A stretch of 64,000 nucleotides of DNA from NCBI GenBank assembly GCA_903919125.1, contig CAIXGS010000045.1, forward strand, positions 57,149 to 121,148, given 5' to 3'. Positions 9,609 to 20,600 of this stretch are shown here, piece after piece. A program made the position numbers and the translations under genes. Position 1 is the stretch's first letter, and every line of letters begins with the position of its first letter. Under the pieces are notes generated by a model. The model searched no databases. It was given only the letters and a program-made list of their open reading frames with translations, and was not told the origin of the DNA. Origin of the DNA: an uncultured Spartobacteria bacterium. GTDB taxonomy: Bacteria > Verrucomicrobiota > Verrucomicrobiia > Chthoniobacterales > Chthoniobacteraceae.

Positions 9609-11849
9609 TTAACGAGACAGCTTTTCGAGCCATTGCTCCAGCATTTCACGCCGATCTTCTCTCACGCCCTCGGGCAAATGCCCCAAAAGCCACCCCACAT
9701 CGCCCCTCGCCCCCTCACGATCCCCTAAGCGCTCCCGCGCCATCGCCCGACTGAGCCGCTCCGATGCCGCCTCGGGATCCAACGCAAGCAACAGGTCCAA
9801 ATACGGCAGCGACTCCCGCGAGGCGTTTCGTGCCTCCAGTGTCGGCCCCAATAAATTGCGGATCATACGCAAAACCACTTCCCGAGCCGTGGCGGGCTGA
9901 GTCGCCTTTTTGGACACACGACCGTCCTCGCTCACGAGATCTACAGCCTCCGCCATCGTCAACTCTTTGCCGCCGTCGTACGCATCGATGATCGAAAACT
10001 GCGCCGCCCCCGCCTCACGATAACCCACCATGAAGCGCCCTGGCAGAGGAATCCCCGCCACCTCCCTCACGCCAAGACGACGAGCAAGTTCCACGAAAAC
10101 CACGGACAACGTAATCGGCAAGCCTTCGCGGTCGTCCAGCACCTCGTTTAGGTAACTGTTCGATCGACTCGCGTAGTCGCTACGACTTCCGTGAAATCCG
10201 TTTTCCTCAAAAAGATAACGCCGAATCCGACGCACCGCCGCCTCCGTGCCCTGCCCAATTTCGGCTTCCCCAACAAGATCCTGCACCATTTCGTTGAACT
10301 CGCGTTCGTAGCCGCCCACGTCCAACTCGGGATTGTCGTGCTTGGAAAGCAGTAAAGCGCACCGCAGCAAATTCACAGATTCCTCGGACTTCGAAAGCTC
10401 CGCACTCAACTCCTCGCGAACCGCGCGCCGATGCAACTCCCCAGCGAGTTGCTTCAATGATGCTGCGTCCCGCTCTAACGCTCGTTGCCGCTCCAAAATC
10501 AGACGCCGCCCCAGCTCCGCCTCTTTCGCCAAACGCCCCAGCGCCTCCTCTTTGGAGTCCGGCGAGGCAAGGAAGTCCTCTAATTCCCGGCCCAACTGCG
10601 CCTGCAATTCCGGCGCAACAGGTTTCACAGCGAGGTCCCAACCCGATTGCAAACGCTTAAAAGCCGCGACAGTGGTGCGGAACTTACACAACCCGACTCG
10701 ACCGCCGCGAAAGCCTTCATCCTCCATATCGAACACCTCTTTTTCATTCACAAAACATTGAATGCGGCGTCCCTCCACCCGCACGCGCAGCTGATTCCAA
10801 TCACCGGGCAAGTACGCCTCGGATTCGCGATCCCCGAGAATTTTCCACGTAAAGACGCTGGGACCGTCGAAACGGGTCAACCGAAGCTTACCGCCCGTCG
10901 GGTAGAAGCCGTAATGCCGGTCTCCGCCGTCGGCACAGAACGCTAGACCCGCTGCGCCAGCTTCGTCGTCCAGTTTGACGCTCACCGCCGCCTCGAAACG
11001 CTCATCCGCAGGAGGTTGGTTCCACAAACACAGAGAGCGCCCCCCGAACCCGCTCCCAGTTTGCGCCACCTCCACGACACCGGCACGCTGCGACCATTGC
11101 GCACCAAAAAGCGTGGTCCAAAGACGCGGATTGAGCACGCCGATGGTCAGCCAACGTTGCATGGGCACTGGATTGGGTTTTTCCCAAAGCCGTTTGAGGG
11201 CATTAACCGGCATGGCAAAACCGAGGTTTTCCGCGAGCGCAAACTTGAGAGTGAGCACGCCCAACACCCGCCCCTGCCGATCAAGCAACGGACCGCCGCT
11301 GTTGCCCGGTTCAATGGGAATGGCCACCTGAATCATAGGGCGCCCCTCAATTTCGCGCTTCGGCTCGGAAATGACGCCCTCCACCACGCTATAGCTCATT
11401 CCCTTCGGATTGCCCATGGCGACGATCGCCTCGCCTTGTTTTGCGCTGTCCGAATCCGCAAAATTCAGCGGCAAAAGATCCTTCGTCGCAACCCGCAGGA
11501 TCGCCAAATCCATTTGCGCATCGCTTGCGACAATCTCGGTCACATCGTGTTTGCGACCATCACTGGTCTCCACTCGGAGGCGCTGTCCCTGGCCGATGAC
11601 GTGCCGGTTTGTCGCGATTAACCCCTCGCCGCTAATCACAAAACCGCTCCCGCTCCCGTTGGGACCCTCGCGCCCCACCTGCGTCACGGTCACCAGCGAG
11701 GGGCGCACGGCAGCTGCGATCTCTGCCACACTCAAAGTCGCGTCCGCGCAAAGGCCGAAGGCCGTGAATATTCCCCCCAACAGGAGGATAACCACCGGCC
11801 GCACGAAGCTGGAACGTCTCGGATGCATGGGCACAACTTGCACCATCAT
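9609..11849 (-). CDS. Secreted trypsin-like protease fused to a SirB1/transglutaminase-like domain
   Basis: Multidomain exported protein. Numbered from the ATG at 11849: signal peptide (about 8-35); S1C (HtrA/DegP-type) protease domain with apparent triad H83 (TNRHVIG), D114 (QMDLAIL) and S184 (EPGNSGGPLL); a concanavalin/LamG-like beta domain (about 235-425); a helical, charged linker; a SirB1/transglut_core2-like domain (about 510-640: FHGSRSDYASRSNSYLNEVL, GLPITLSVVFVELARRLG); and a C-terminal TPR-like helical tail. No PDZ domain is seen, unlike classic DegP. The frame extends to a TTG at 11864, and an ATG at 11828 directly before the signal peptide is also possible. It follows the unknown secreted gene by about 30 bp. 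Confidence 0.85.
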   Translation of the reverse strand: MMVQVVPMHPRRSSFVRPVVILLLGGIFTAFGLCADATLSVAEIAAAVRPSLVTVTQVGREGPNGSGSGFVISGEGLIATNRHVIGQGQRLRVETSDGRKHDVTEIVASDAQMDLAILRVATKDLLPLNFADSDSAKQGEAIVAMGNPKGMSYSVVEGVISEPKREIEGRPMIQVAIPIEPGNSGGPLLDRQGRVLGVLTLKFALAENLGFAMPVNALKRLWEKPNPVPMQRWLTIGVLNPRLWTTLFGAQWSQRAGVVEVAQTGSGFGGRSLCLWNQPPADERFEAAVSVKLDDEAGAAGLAFCADGGDRHYGFYPTGGKLRLTRFDGPSVFTWKILGDRESEAYLPGDWNQLRVRVEGRRIQCFVNEKEVFDMEDEGFRGGRVGLCKFRTTVAAFKRLQSGWDLAVKPVAPELQAQLGRELEDFLASPDSKEEALGRLAKEAELGRRLILERQRALERDAASLKQLAGELHRRAVREELSAELSKSEESVNLLRCALLLSKHDNPELDVGGYEREFNEMVQDLVGEAEIGQGTEAAVRRIRRYLFEENGFHGSRSDYASRSNSYLNEVLDDREGLPITLSVVFVELARRLGVREVAGIPLPGRFMVGYREAGAAQFSIIDAYDGGKELTMAEAVDLVSEDGRVSKKATQPATAREVVLRMIRNLLGPTLEARNASRESLPYLDLLLALDPEAASERLSRAMARERLGDREGARGDVGWLLGHLPEGVREDRREMLEQWLEKLSR

Positions 11850-11877
11850 ACGAGGAAAGTCCAAGCCCGAGGAGGCA

Positions 11878-12612
11878 CTAAGGCTGGGGCGTCAAACACA
11901 CTGGGCCGCAACCACCGTGGGAACACTTAATTCCAAGACGGGTCATGATCCGCCTGATTTTAGGGTTGGTATCACCGTCCCCAAGGTCCGTGTAATCGAT
12001 GCTTTCGTATCCCCTGTCCCGGAGGCGCTCCCAAGGTTTGGCATTCAATTCATGCCGCTCCTGAAGCACAGTCTTGGACATCGTCTTGTCATTCTCCACT
12101 TCGATGGAGACCGCGAGCGTATCCTCATCGCTCCAAAGCACACTCCACTTTTCCGAACCTACCTGGCCATTAAACTCCCGCACAGGTCGGCCGAGAAAAC
12201 TTCCCTCCCCACGAAACGTCAAGGCGCTCTCCAAAAACTCGAGTGACACCAAGGAGCAACACTTGGACCAGTCCACTTTCTGCCCCAAAATACGCAATTG
12301 CATGGCGTCAAAACGGACTTCCGAGCGTTCAGGATGGAGAATACGCCCCAGAATCACACCACCGGCCCCATCCAACATCCAAGCTTCTCCGTCCTTCGAA
12401 CCCACTTGATACACTTCAACCTCCCGTTTTCCACGCCACATCCTCCAAACGTATTTCCCGCCCCGCTGAGTACCATCCTTTGCGCGAGAAGAAGTCTCAA
12501 ACTGGCAGGCCAACTCGGTGTGAGACTCGGAAAGTTTCGGCGCCTCCTTCGCCTTTACTGAGTGAAAGCTTACTAAACAGAAGGCGATAATGAGTCGGGC
12601 AATGAATTTCAT
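11878..12612 (-). CDS. Secreted protein of unknown function
   Basis: 244 residues. I chose the ATG at 12612 because it begins a good signal peptide (MKFIARLIIAFCLVSFHSV, cleavage near AKA); the longer frame to 12660 adds an implausible leader. No recognised family. The mature part is rich in beta-type sequence with many Trp and Glu, has CC in the middle (DWSKCCSLVSLEF) and ends in a cysteine cluster, CSHGGCGPVC, that could bind metal or form disulfides. It lies 78 bp downstream of the alkaline phosphatase and upstream of the protease fusion on the same strand, so it may belong to the same transcript. Function unknown. Confidence 0.75.
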   Translation of the reverse strand: MKFIARLIIAFCLVSFHSVKAKEAPKLSESHTELACQFETSSRAKDGTQRGGKYVWRMWRGKREVEVYQVGSKDGEAWMLDGAGGVILGRILHPERSEVRFDAMQLRILGQKVDWSKCCSLVSLEFLESALTFRGEGSFLGRPVREFNGQVGSEKWSVLWSDEDTLAVSIEVENDKTMSKTVLQERHELNAKPWERLRDRGYESIDYTDLGDGDTNPKIRRIMTRLGIKCSHGGCGPVCLTPQP

Positions 12613-12690
12613 GATGTTGTAAAAAAAGAATGCCCCCGGCGCACTACACGCCGGGGACACAGCTTGATTAAGACTGAATATGTGCTGGCA

Positions 12691-14589
12691 TTAAGGATTG
12701 AGACGTAGTGCGTCGGCCATGATCCAGTAGATCATCGACTGCTCTAGCGACCCACGGAAGAGATGCGCGTTCGGTCCCTTGGCGAAAATCGCCACGTCCT
12801 CACCTGCGTGTGTCTCGGAGGACGTAGGAATCGCAGATTCCTGCAAGTAATTTATGTCGGAAGTGATCGCTAAGGTCAAGGAAGGGCGGCCTTTGTCAGT
12901 CGCACTTGCTGTGATACCGGTGGTGGTCCCCGTCGTATAACCATTCACGCCGCCGGCGTCACCGGGAAGCAATGGTTGATTCACAATCACAAATTTCGGT
13001 CCTTGTGCGATGTTTGAGGTGGTCGTCGTTGACGCGCTACCAGAAACCACCTGAGTCCCACCAGACGTCGTCAACGTACCCGAAGTGACGCTGTAAAGGG
13101 CCTGTTGTGTGGCACCCGTATAACCAGGACCGTTCTGATAACCTAAGGTCGAGTATGGAAGCCCCAACCGATCGGTAACTTGAGTGGTCTTGAAGGTATT
13201 CAGCGATGCACCACCCGAAACGATGTTAAAACCAGGTTCCGTCACCAACCCCAGAATCGGGTTACCGCGCACAGGATAACCTGCAATCGTGAACACGTGA
13301 CTGTGGTCGGCGGTAACAACGATCAATGTGTCAGGACCTACCTTAGCTGCAGCAGCGCGAACAGCATCTGAAAGGGCTAGTGTATCGTTCAAAGCGCGAT
13401 ACGCATTGCCTTGGTGATGAGCGTGGTCAATGCGACCGCCTTCCACCATGAGGAAATAGCCGTTCCGATTTTTCGAGAGCAGATCAATTGCAGTGGTTGT
13501 CATATCTGCAAGAGAAGGCTCTCCCGAAGCGTCGTTTGCTCTGTCAGTCTCGTACTGCACATGGCTCGGCTCGAACAATCCAAGCACACGGTCATAGTTG
13601 GCTGGGTTGTTCTTCACGGCATCGAACATTGCCTTATTCCACACATACGCGGAACGAGGATTGTCCGCCGGAATTGTGCTGTTATAAGTACCAGTAGATA
13701 GGTTCCAAGCGCGATTAGGGAGCTTCGTCCATTCGCTAACCAAGTCGCGGCCAGCCGCAGCGCGCCTTCCTTTTAAATAAGTGTACTCGGGATCCGCCTG
13801 AGTGTTCTTCATGAAATAAGCGCGGCCGCCCCCAAGGACGACGTCTAAGCTCTTGCCACCGTTGCTGTCAAGCAACTGGGCAGCAATATCCTTTGTAGTA
13901 CGGTTAGTCCCATACGAGCCCGTGATATTGGTGTCTGCCTCCCAATCACGATCGGAAGAGTGAGCATAACAGGCGGCTGGGGTTGCGTGAGTAACGCGTG
14001 CGGTAGACACGACACCTGCCGACATGCCACGGGCCTTGGCCTGCTCCACGATGGTCGTCAGCTTCTGGGCGTCGGTTGCATCGTTGCCGCGAATCACGTC
14101 AGCAGTAACACTAAGCGCGCCATCATTATTTTTGACGCCAGTAACCATTGCCGTCATTGTCGGGGCGGAGTCGGAAACCTGCTGATTCACACTATAGGTC
14201 CGGGAGAGCGCCGCGTAAGGGAACTGTTCAAAGCTCAGCAAGTTCTGCTCGCCTGCGCTGTAGCTACCAGAACCCAAAGTACCATACATCCCATTCTTTT
14301 GGCCTTCGAAGATTCGAGCCGCAGTAATCGTCGAGACGCCCATGCCGTCCCCAACAAACAAAATCACGTTCTTAGCACGCGTGGGAGGCAACTGGTAAGA
14401 CTGGGTCTTGATCGCGTTGAGCTTTGTTTTGTTGGTGAGGATTTGGGCAGACTTGGATTCGTCCGTGACTGGTCCGGCAAACATTGCAGGAACAAAGAGC
14501 GTCTGGCTTAGGGCCAGCACTCCGGCGGTGAGCATTCCGGGAACGCCAGAGCGCTCGCGGAACGTATGGAGGATGGTGGTGTTTTTCAT
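12691..14589 (-). CDS. Secreted alkaline phosphatase, PhoA family
   Basis: 632-residue periplasmic or extracellular phosphomonoesterase of the PhoA superfamily (two zinc ions, one magnesium). Visible active-site parts: metal ligand D81 in VGDGMGVST; nucleophile S141 in VSDSAPTMTA; HATPAACYAH; EGGRIDHAHHQGN; TADHSHVFTIAGYP; and ETHAGEDVAIFAKGP with its zinc-binding His. An insertion of about 90 residues rich in Gly, Ser and Thr lies between the NGPGY and ETHAGEDV motifs. The N-terminus has a hydrophobic export segment (about 19-38). It starts 45 bp downstream of the autotransporter stop on the same strand and is probably in its operon, which ties both to phosphorus acquisition. Confidence 0.93.
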   Translation of the reverse strand: MKNTTILHTFRERSGVPGMLTAGVLALSQTLFVPAMFAGPVTDESKSAQILTNKTKLNAIKTQSYQLPPTRAKNVILFVGDGMGVSTITAARIFEGQKNGMYGTLGSGSYSAGEQNLLSFEQFPYAALSRTYSVNQQVSDSAPTMTAMVTGVKNNDGALSVTADVIRGNDATDAQKLTTIVEQAKARGMSAGVVSTARVTHATPAACYAHSSDRDWEADTNITGSYGTNRTTKDIAAQLLDSNGGKSLDVVLGGGRAYFMKNTQADPEYTYLKGRRAAAGRDLVSEWTKLPNRAWNLSTGTYNSTIPADNPRSAYVWNKAMFDAVKNNPANYDRVLGLFEPSHVQYETDRANDASGEPSLADMTTTAIDLLSKNRNGYFLMVEGGRIDHAHHQGNAYRALNDTLALSDAVRAAAAKVGPDTLIVVTADHSHVFTIAGYPVRGNPILGLVTEPGFNIVSGGASLNTFKTTQVTDRLGLPYSTLGYQNGPGYTGATQQALYSVTSGTLTTSGGTQVVSGSASTTTTSNIAQGPKFVIVNQPLLPGDAGGVNGYTTGTTTGITASATDKGRPSLTLAITSDINYLQESAIPTSSETHAGEDVAIFAKGPNAHLFRGSLEQSMIYWIMADALRLNP

Positions 14590-14634
14590 TTTGATGTGTG
14601 GTTGATGAACTTGGTTCGCTTCGGGAAATGTGGG

Positions 14635-17600
14635 TTAGAACTGTACTGTCAGGCCGAGGTTCACGCCGGGTTGGTTGCTGCCGTCGCGAATTTGCCAACT
14701 GCCGTTGAGACGGGCGCTGGTGCGGGGGGAAAGGGCAACGCTCGCGCCCAACCCGAGCTCGAAACCGTCGGCGCCGAAGGCATCGCCGCTAGTCGTGTAG
14801 CTGCCAGCCGCAGAGCTTGCTCCAGAGAAACGCGTGTTCACTGAGCGCGCTGCACGGTCGAAGTCGTGAATCCAGTACGCCGACGCCAGCAAGTTAGCGG
14901 GTTTCGTACCAGCCTTGAAGCTGCGGGAAATCGCACTGCCCAACCGAGACTGCCACGCGCTCTTACTCACGCGATCGGTTGTGAGAGCCGCGCCGTCTGC
15001 GGTCGCTTCCGAGACACCGTTTTGACTGTACCCATTGCACAGCAGGGCTACTGAAGGCGTCACCAAATACGAGCCCGCCACATTTGGAATATTCAACCCA
15101 CCGCGAAGATGAACGGCGTACTCACTGGACCGGAATTTTGCACTGGTCGAAGTGGCGTACGTTCCCACAGAGACAGAGCGCGCAGACGTTTGATCGATGC
15201 TACCCGCGAGCCAGGACACGTCGAAGAACGGCATCCCCGCTTCGATGTGCGCGTACATACCTCCGTGGAAACTGTCGCCCTTCACGCTCGAACTGGAGAA
15301 CGTCGCGCTCGAATAGCCCGTCGCACCGAACACCCCGAGGGAGAGTCCCTTGGTGGTATGTTGCACGCCGAGGACCTCGCCGGCATTCGTGCCATTCCAT
15401 GAAGCGCTACCCGCGGTGGAATCACGGTGAATGCCCCAAGCGTAGGATTCACTCCACGCCGTCCATCCGTCGTGCTCACCCTCAGGGAAAGCGGTAAGGT
15501 GTCCCTGCAAGGCTTCGCTGATAGCAGACGTCCGACGCAGTGAAAGGCGCTGGGCCTCTGCGTATACTTGACCGTTCAGTGATGCGAGGCTGGCTTCCAG
15601 CGCGGCAGCGTTGGCGGACACGTCAAGCGCTGACAGTACGGCAGTCAGTCCCGTGTTCGGAGAGAGCGCGGAGGCTGTGGAAAGGTAATTCCCGAGACCT
15701 TGCAGCCTCGCGTTGGTCACAGCACTTCCGTAAGCCGTCTTGGAAATGGTGAGCGCGAGTGCTGTGCTATTGCCGGTCAACGTTCCATTCAAGAGGAAGG
15801 AAGTGGTTTCGAGAGAAACGCTCGGGGTTCCAACGATGCTGGCGGCGGAGAACACACCACTAAAGGTCGTGCCTACCGTAACAAAGCTGCCGTAAGGACG
15901 GATCAACACGGTTGAACCGGGAACAAACGTCAAGGTGCCAGCCACGACGACTTGGTCGCTGATGACCGTCGTGCTCGGAGAAATAACGCCGTACTCTATG
16001 ACAACCGAGCCAGTGCTGCCGATTGTCAAATCCCCGCCCGTTGTCGTAGTGCCTGTGGTTTTCGAGGCGACGGTGAAGGTGCCGGGCGAGTTACCGGGAG
16101 AGAAGACGCCGCTAGTCACAACCGACCCCACCAGAGTTCCGCCACCGCTCAACGTCTGGGACGCCGTGAGGGTCAGGCTACCACCAGAGAGACTTGTGAC
16201 GTCGAGAGTAGGTTTTTCGCCCGAGGTCTTCCCGATCTGGAGTCCCGTCGTCGCGATGCTCGCGCTGCTGCCCATTGTGACTGTGCCGTTTCCAGAAAGC
16301 GACAAGGTGCCGATCCCTGAAACAGTACCTGGGAAGGAAATGGAGCCGCTGCCGGAGCTCACAGTCAACGGGATCGTGGAATCGTTCATCGTCACGGTGC
16401 CCGAGGGCAGATCCCCGGAGATCGTCGCTTCCACGCCCTTGGCGATCATGATCATCCCTGTAAAATCAGAGTTTCCTCCGGCAAAGTTGACCTTCCCAGC
16501 GCTGAGCGCGACGCTACCGCCACCCGTCAACGCCGGAACGCTCATCGTGGTGGCCACGTCCGCAGGATTGATCGTCATTTTCCCGCCGGACTCCAATGCG
16601 ATGGTTCCGCCTGTTCCGAAGCTGCCAGTCAACTCCGCCGCGGCGCCAGACGCCAGAGAGACGGTACCAGTGAAGCCGGTGCTCCGAACCAATTGGACGC
16701 TACCAGAGGAAATTGACAGCTTCCCTGTACCTTCCATGGAAGGAAGAGCCATCTTTGTGCCAGGAGCCGTCGGCGCAACATTGATATTCCCATTCGCTTG
16801 GAGCGCGCCTTTAAAATCTGGAGCAGCTTCCTTCATCAACGCAGTAACGCCTAAGGGAACGGCGACCGTGGTGCCTGACTCCCCGCTCAGGAACGAACCC
16901 TTCAATTCGGGCGTTCCACCATCAGTAGGGGCGAGGGTGAAGGTCGACCCTTTGCCCAATTTCACCTTGGTATCCAGCGAAGGCAGCGACAAGTTGGAGT
17001 TCTCTCCGATGGAGTTAGTCACGGACGCGCCAGTTCCACCTGTGATCGTAACAGTGCCGACTTTGATCAGCCCCTGACCCAGATTGAGCACTGTGACCTT
17101 GTCCAAAATATTGGAGGCGAGAGTCAAGGTGCCCGGACCACGGTAAATGATGTTGGTACTGGCTTTGTCTGTCGCGCTTAGCGACGAGGTATCAAGCTTT
17201 GTACTGAGATCAATGGAACCCGTGTTGATGACTAGCGAAGCGCCGCCTGACAGAAGCGAAACGGTCCCAGAAGCCAGCGAGGCGCCGGTATCAATGGTCA
17301 AAGTACCTTTGGCGATGGTGGTATTTCCCGAGAAGAGACTCGAGGCGCCAAGGGTCAGGTTTCCAGAGCCGACTTTTGAGAAGCTCGCCGAGCCAGAGAT
17401 CACTCCCGAATAGTAGGAGCTGGTGTTGTTGTTGCCCACCGATAAGGCAAACCCGCTCGGCAATGGAAGCCCGCCAGAACCTGCCAACCCGCCCAACGTC
17501 GCCGAAGAGCCCGTGAAGAGAACGTTTCCTCCGTTGATGACCGTAACCAGGGTCGCGCTGCGAACAGCGTCTTTGTTGCCGATCACAAGAGTGCCGGCTG

Positions 17601-20600
17601 CGGCTACCAAGTTGCCTGAAAACCCTGCGACCCCCGAGCCGGAGATAATGACCGAACCAGTTGTCAGGGCTCGTGTCACAAACAAAGATCCATTGGAGTC
17701 TAGGGTACTTTGAGACATCCGTCCAAGCTCCAGAGAACCGCCGCCTGTCACAAAGCTAGTGAGTGTCGTGTTTTGGGAACCTGTATCGAAGACTGCGCTG
17801 CCAAGGACTTGCAATGGGCGAGAAAGAGCAAGATCGCTCGTGCCTGCATAGACGAGCGCGCCATCGGAGAACTGCACGGAACCCGAGGCGTTCCCTAAGT
17901 TCGAATTGGAGGAGAAAGCCAACGTGACTCCACCTTCGAGGCTGGTTCCGCCTGGGTAGGTATTCACACCAGACAACTCCACTTGCGTCCCGCTGTTTCC
18001 AGTCACGGTTAGCTTTCCAGTCGTCGCGCCCACACCTCCAGCAATCACACCCGACCATTTAATACTGACATCCGTGGCATCAAGCGTGGCACCCAGCGCC
18101 CCGATCGTGATGTTCCGTGCTGTGACTGGAGTCGCGGACAATGTGGCATCCACCGCTAAGTTAGGCACAATCTGCAAACGAGCGTTGTTGAGCTCAATCG
18201 CCAGCAGCGAACCTGAAGCGAGCGTCCCAACACCAAGAACCGACGTATCGGCGGTGTGCAGCAGACGCAGTGTTGTTCCCTCGACTAATGTGATTCCGCT
18301 GTATGCGTTACTCGCACCCGACAGAAAGAGGGCACCGTCGCCATTTCCCTTCACATACAATCCACCCGTGCCAGCGCCTGAATCCGCCACAACACCGCTG
18401 AGTTCCGCTGTGTTGGAGCCCACATCGACGGTCAGTTCCGTATCGAGAAGAAGCGTATTGGGAATCTGCGCAGACGTAGTAAATCCAAGAGTTGCATTTG
18501 TGAAGGTAACGGCGCCCGTCCCAAACACACGACCCGAACCATAAACCCCGTCATTATTATCATCGGCGCTGTTCACCGCAACATCCACACGAGTCCCCTC
18601 AACGGTGGTCCCGCCGGTGTAACTGTTCACTCCTCCAAGACGTACCGTACCAAAGGGGTGTCCCGTGATTCTCAAACTTCCGTAACCGGAAATATCACCA
18701 TTGATCGCGAGCACGCTTTCACCGCCATCTAGGCGGGCCTCATCCTCGACCACAATCGATGAAGATACCGCTTGGTTCACCCCCGCTTGAATCCCCGCGC
18801 CCGAGCGAAGATTGATGGTGCCGGCACCTATGCTGAGGCCACCATTCAAGCGAATGAGCGAACTCTGAACCGACAAATCACCGCTCAACGATCCGGATCC
18901 AGACAAAGTTAGGACCGAGTTCGTGCTCCCAAGTACCGTGAGAGGTACCGCCGCAGAAACCGTACCAGCAAACTCAACGGCGTTGTCCCCAATGTCCACC
19001 GTTGTCAGCACGTCAGATACCGTCCCCGCATTGAACCGAATGTTGTTCGGGAGCAGAACACTCTCATCAAAACCGAGCGTTGCCCCAGCCTTCACAGAAA
19101 TCGGGCCTTTTCCCGCAGCAGAGGAAACCAGGACCCCGCCCACGGTGACCGATGGCGAACCAAGAACCAACTTACCCTCGTCCAAAACTAAACCACCCGA
19201 AAAGGTATTGGCGCCGGTCAAAGTCAACTGCTCCGCACCTGTTTTGCGAATGGAGCCGGATCCAGAGATATCAGCCCAAATGGTTTGGTCTACAGTCTGA
19301 TTGGCCGTGTTGATGGTAAGCGTCCCAGCGCCAACCGTTAAAAACGCAAGTTTCGAGTAGTCGTTGTCGCCCGAAAACTGGACATTCGCTGTACCAGCAG
19401 GGATGGTGAGGGTCTTGTTCTGACTCACCAAGTTCACCGCATCGTCTTTCCAGTCGATAGTGATGGAGCCGCCGGTGTTGACAGCAATCGAGGTGAAGTT
19501 TTGAAGAGCACCTGCAACGGTCATCCCGGTGCCTGTGTTGATGTTCAGGTTGCTCACTACGCCATCCACCGCCGACGCTAAAATGTTCCCCTGAATCGTG
19601 GCGTCATCCGTGAGGTAGAGATTGAAGGTGTCCCCCGTCGCGGCGAGCGGGGACTTCGGATTGCTGAGGCTGACTTTGGCCCAGTTCTGCGTATTAGAAG
19701 AGTAATTGGAACCCGTGTAATCTGTAAGCGAGCGCCCGAACTGGTCCACATAAAGCTCGGACTTCGCCAAAGCGATCCCGTTGGCTACCGCAGCAAAAAA
19801 GGCTACCGGAGCGTTGATTAGGTTAGGGCTAGTCACCGCAGCGCCGTCATTCCATAGGACCCGCCCGCGTAAAAAGTCGCCCCAATAGAACTCGACGAAA
19901 TTCACATCAGCCCCTGTCACGGGGTCCGACTTGTCGAATCCTGCCAGCTTCTTACCGCCCACGTTAGTGGCGGTCTTCACAATGCCGTCGGCCAGGCCCC
20001 AAGTCAGGCTGCGGTACAAGTCGTTGGTCATGCTTGCCGTGCCGGGCGTTGTGGGCATCGCGACACCTCCAGCGATTGGGAGAATCGGCTGCAGCCCGGA
20101 ATAAGTTGCCGTCCCTTGAGTTTCACCTGGCTGAATAAGTTGGTTGCCGTTGGTCCCGTAAAGGTAGGCGTTGTTTGAATTTGCAAAGTCGGTCCACATC
20201 TGGTCGTTCACCGAAGTCTGAGAAGACGGATTTGAGACAATCGTTCCCAAGACGATGTGATTTTTTCCAGCGATAATCGCCGTTCCTCCAGATGCCAAAT
20301 AGCCCGCGGTAGTATGATGACCATCCGTGATGTACCCCTTGCCATCAGGCCCAATGATTATGGGGAGGTTTTTCTTGGTCCAATAGCCGACCAGGTTGGA
20401 ACTCGTGCTTGGGCTCCCGTAGTTGTAAATCGTATTCCCGTCGGCGTCCGTCGAAGTTGTGGCGGAGGTAAAGCCGAGGGACTGAAAGAAGAGGTTCTTG
20501 TACGCGACCTCCCGATAGCCAAGGGAACGCTGGGTCGCGTTTAGCAAACTGCCTTCGGCATCCATGTACACCGGAGTACCAACCGCGAGACCTGCAGCAA

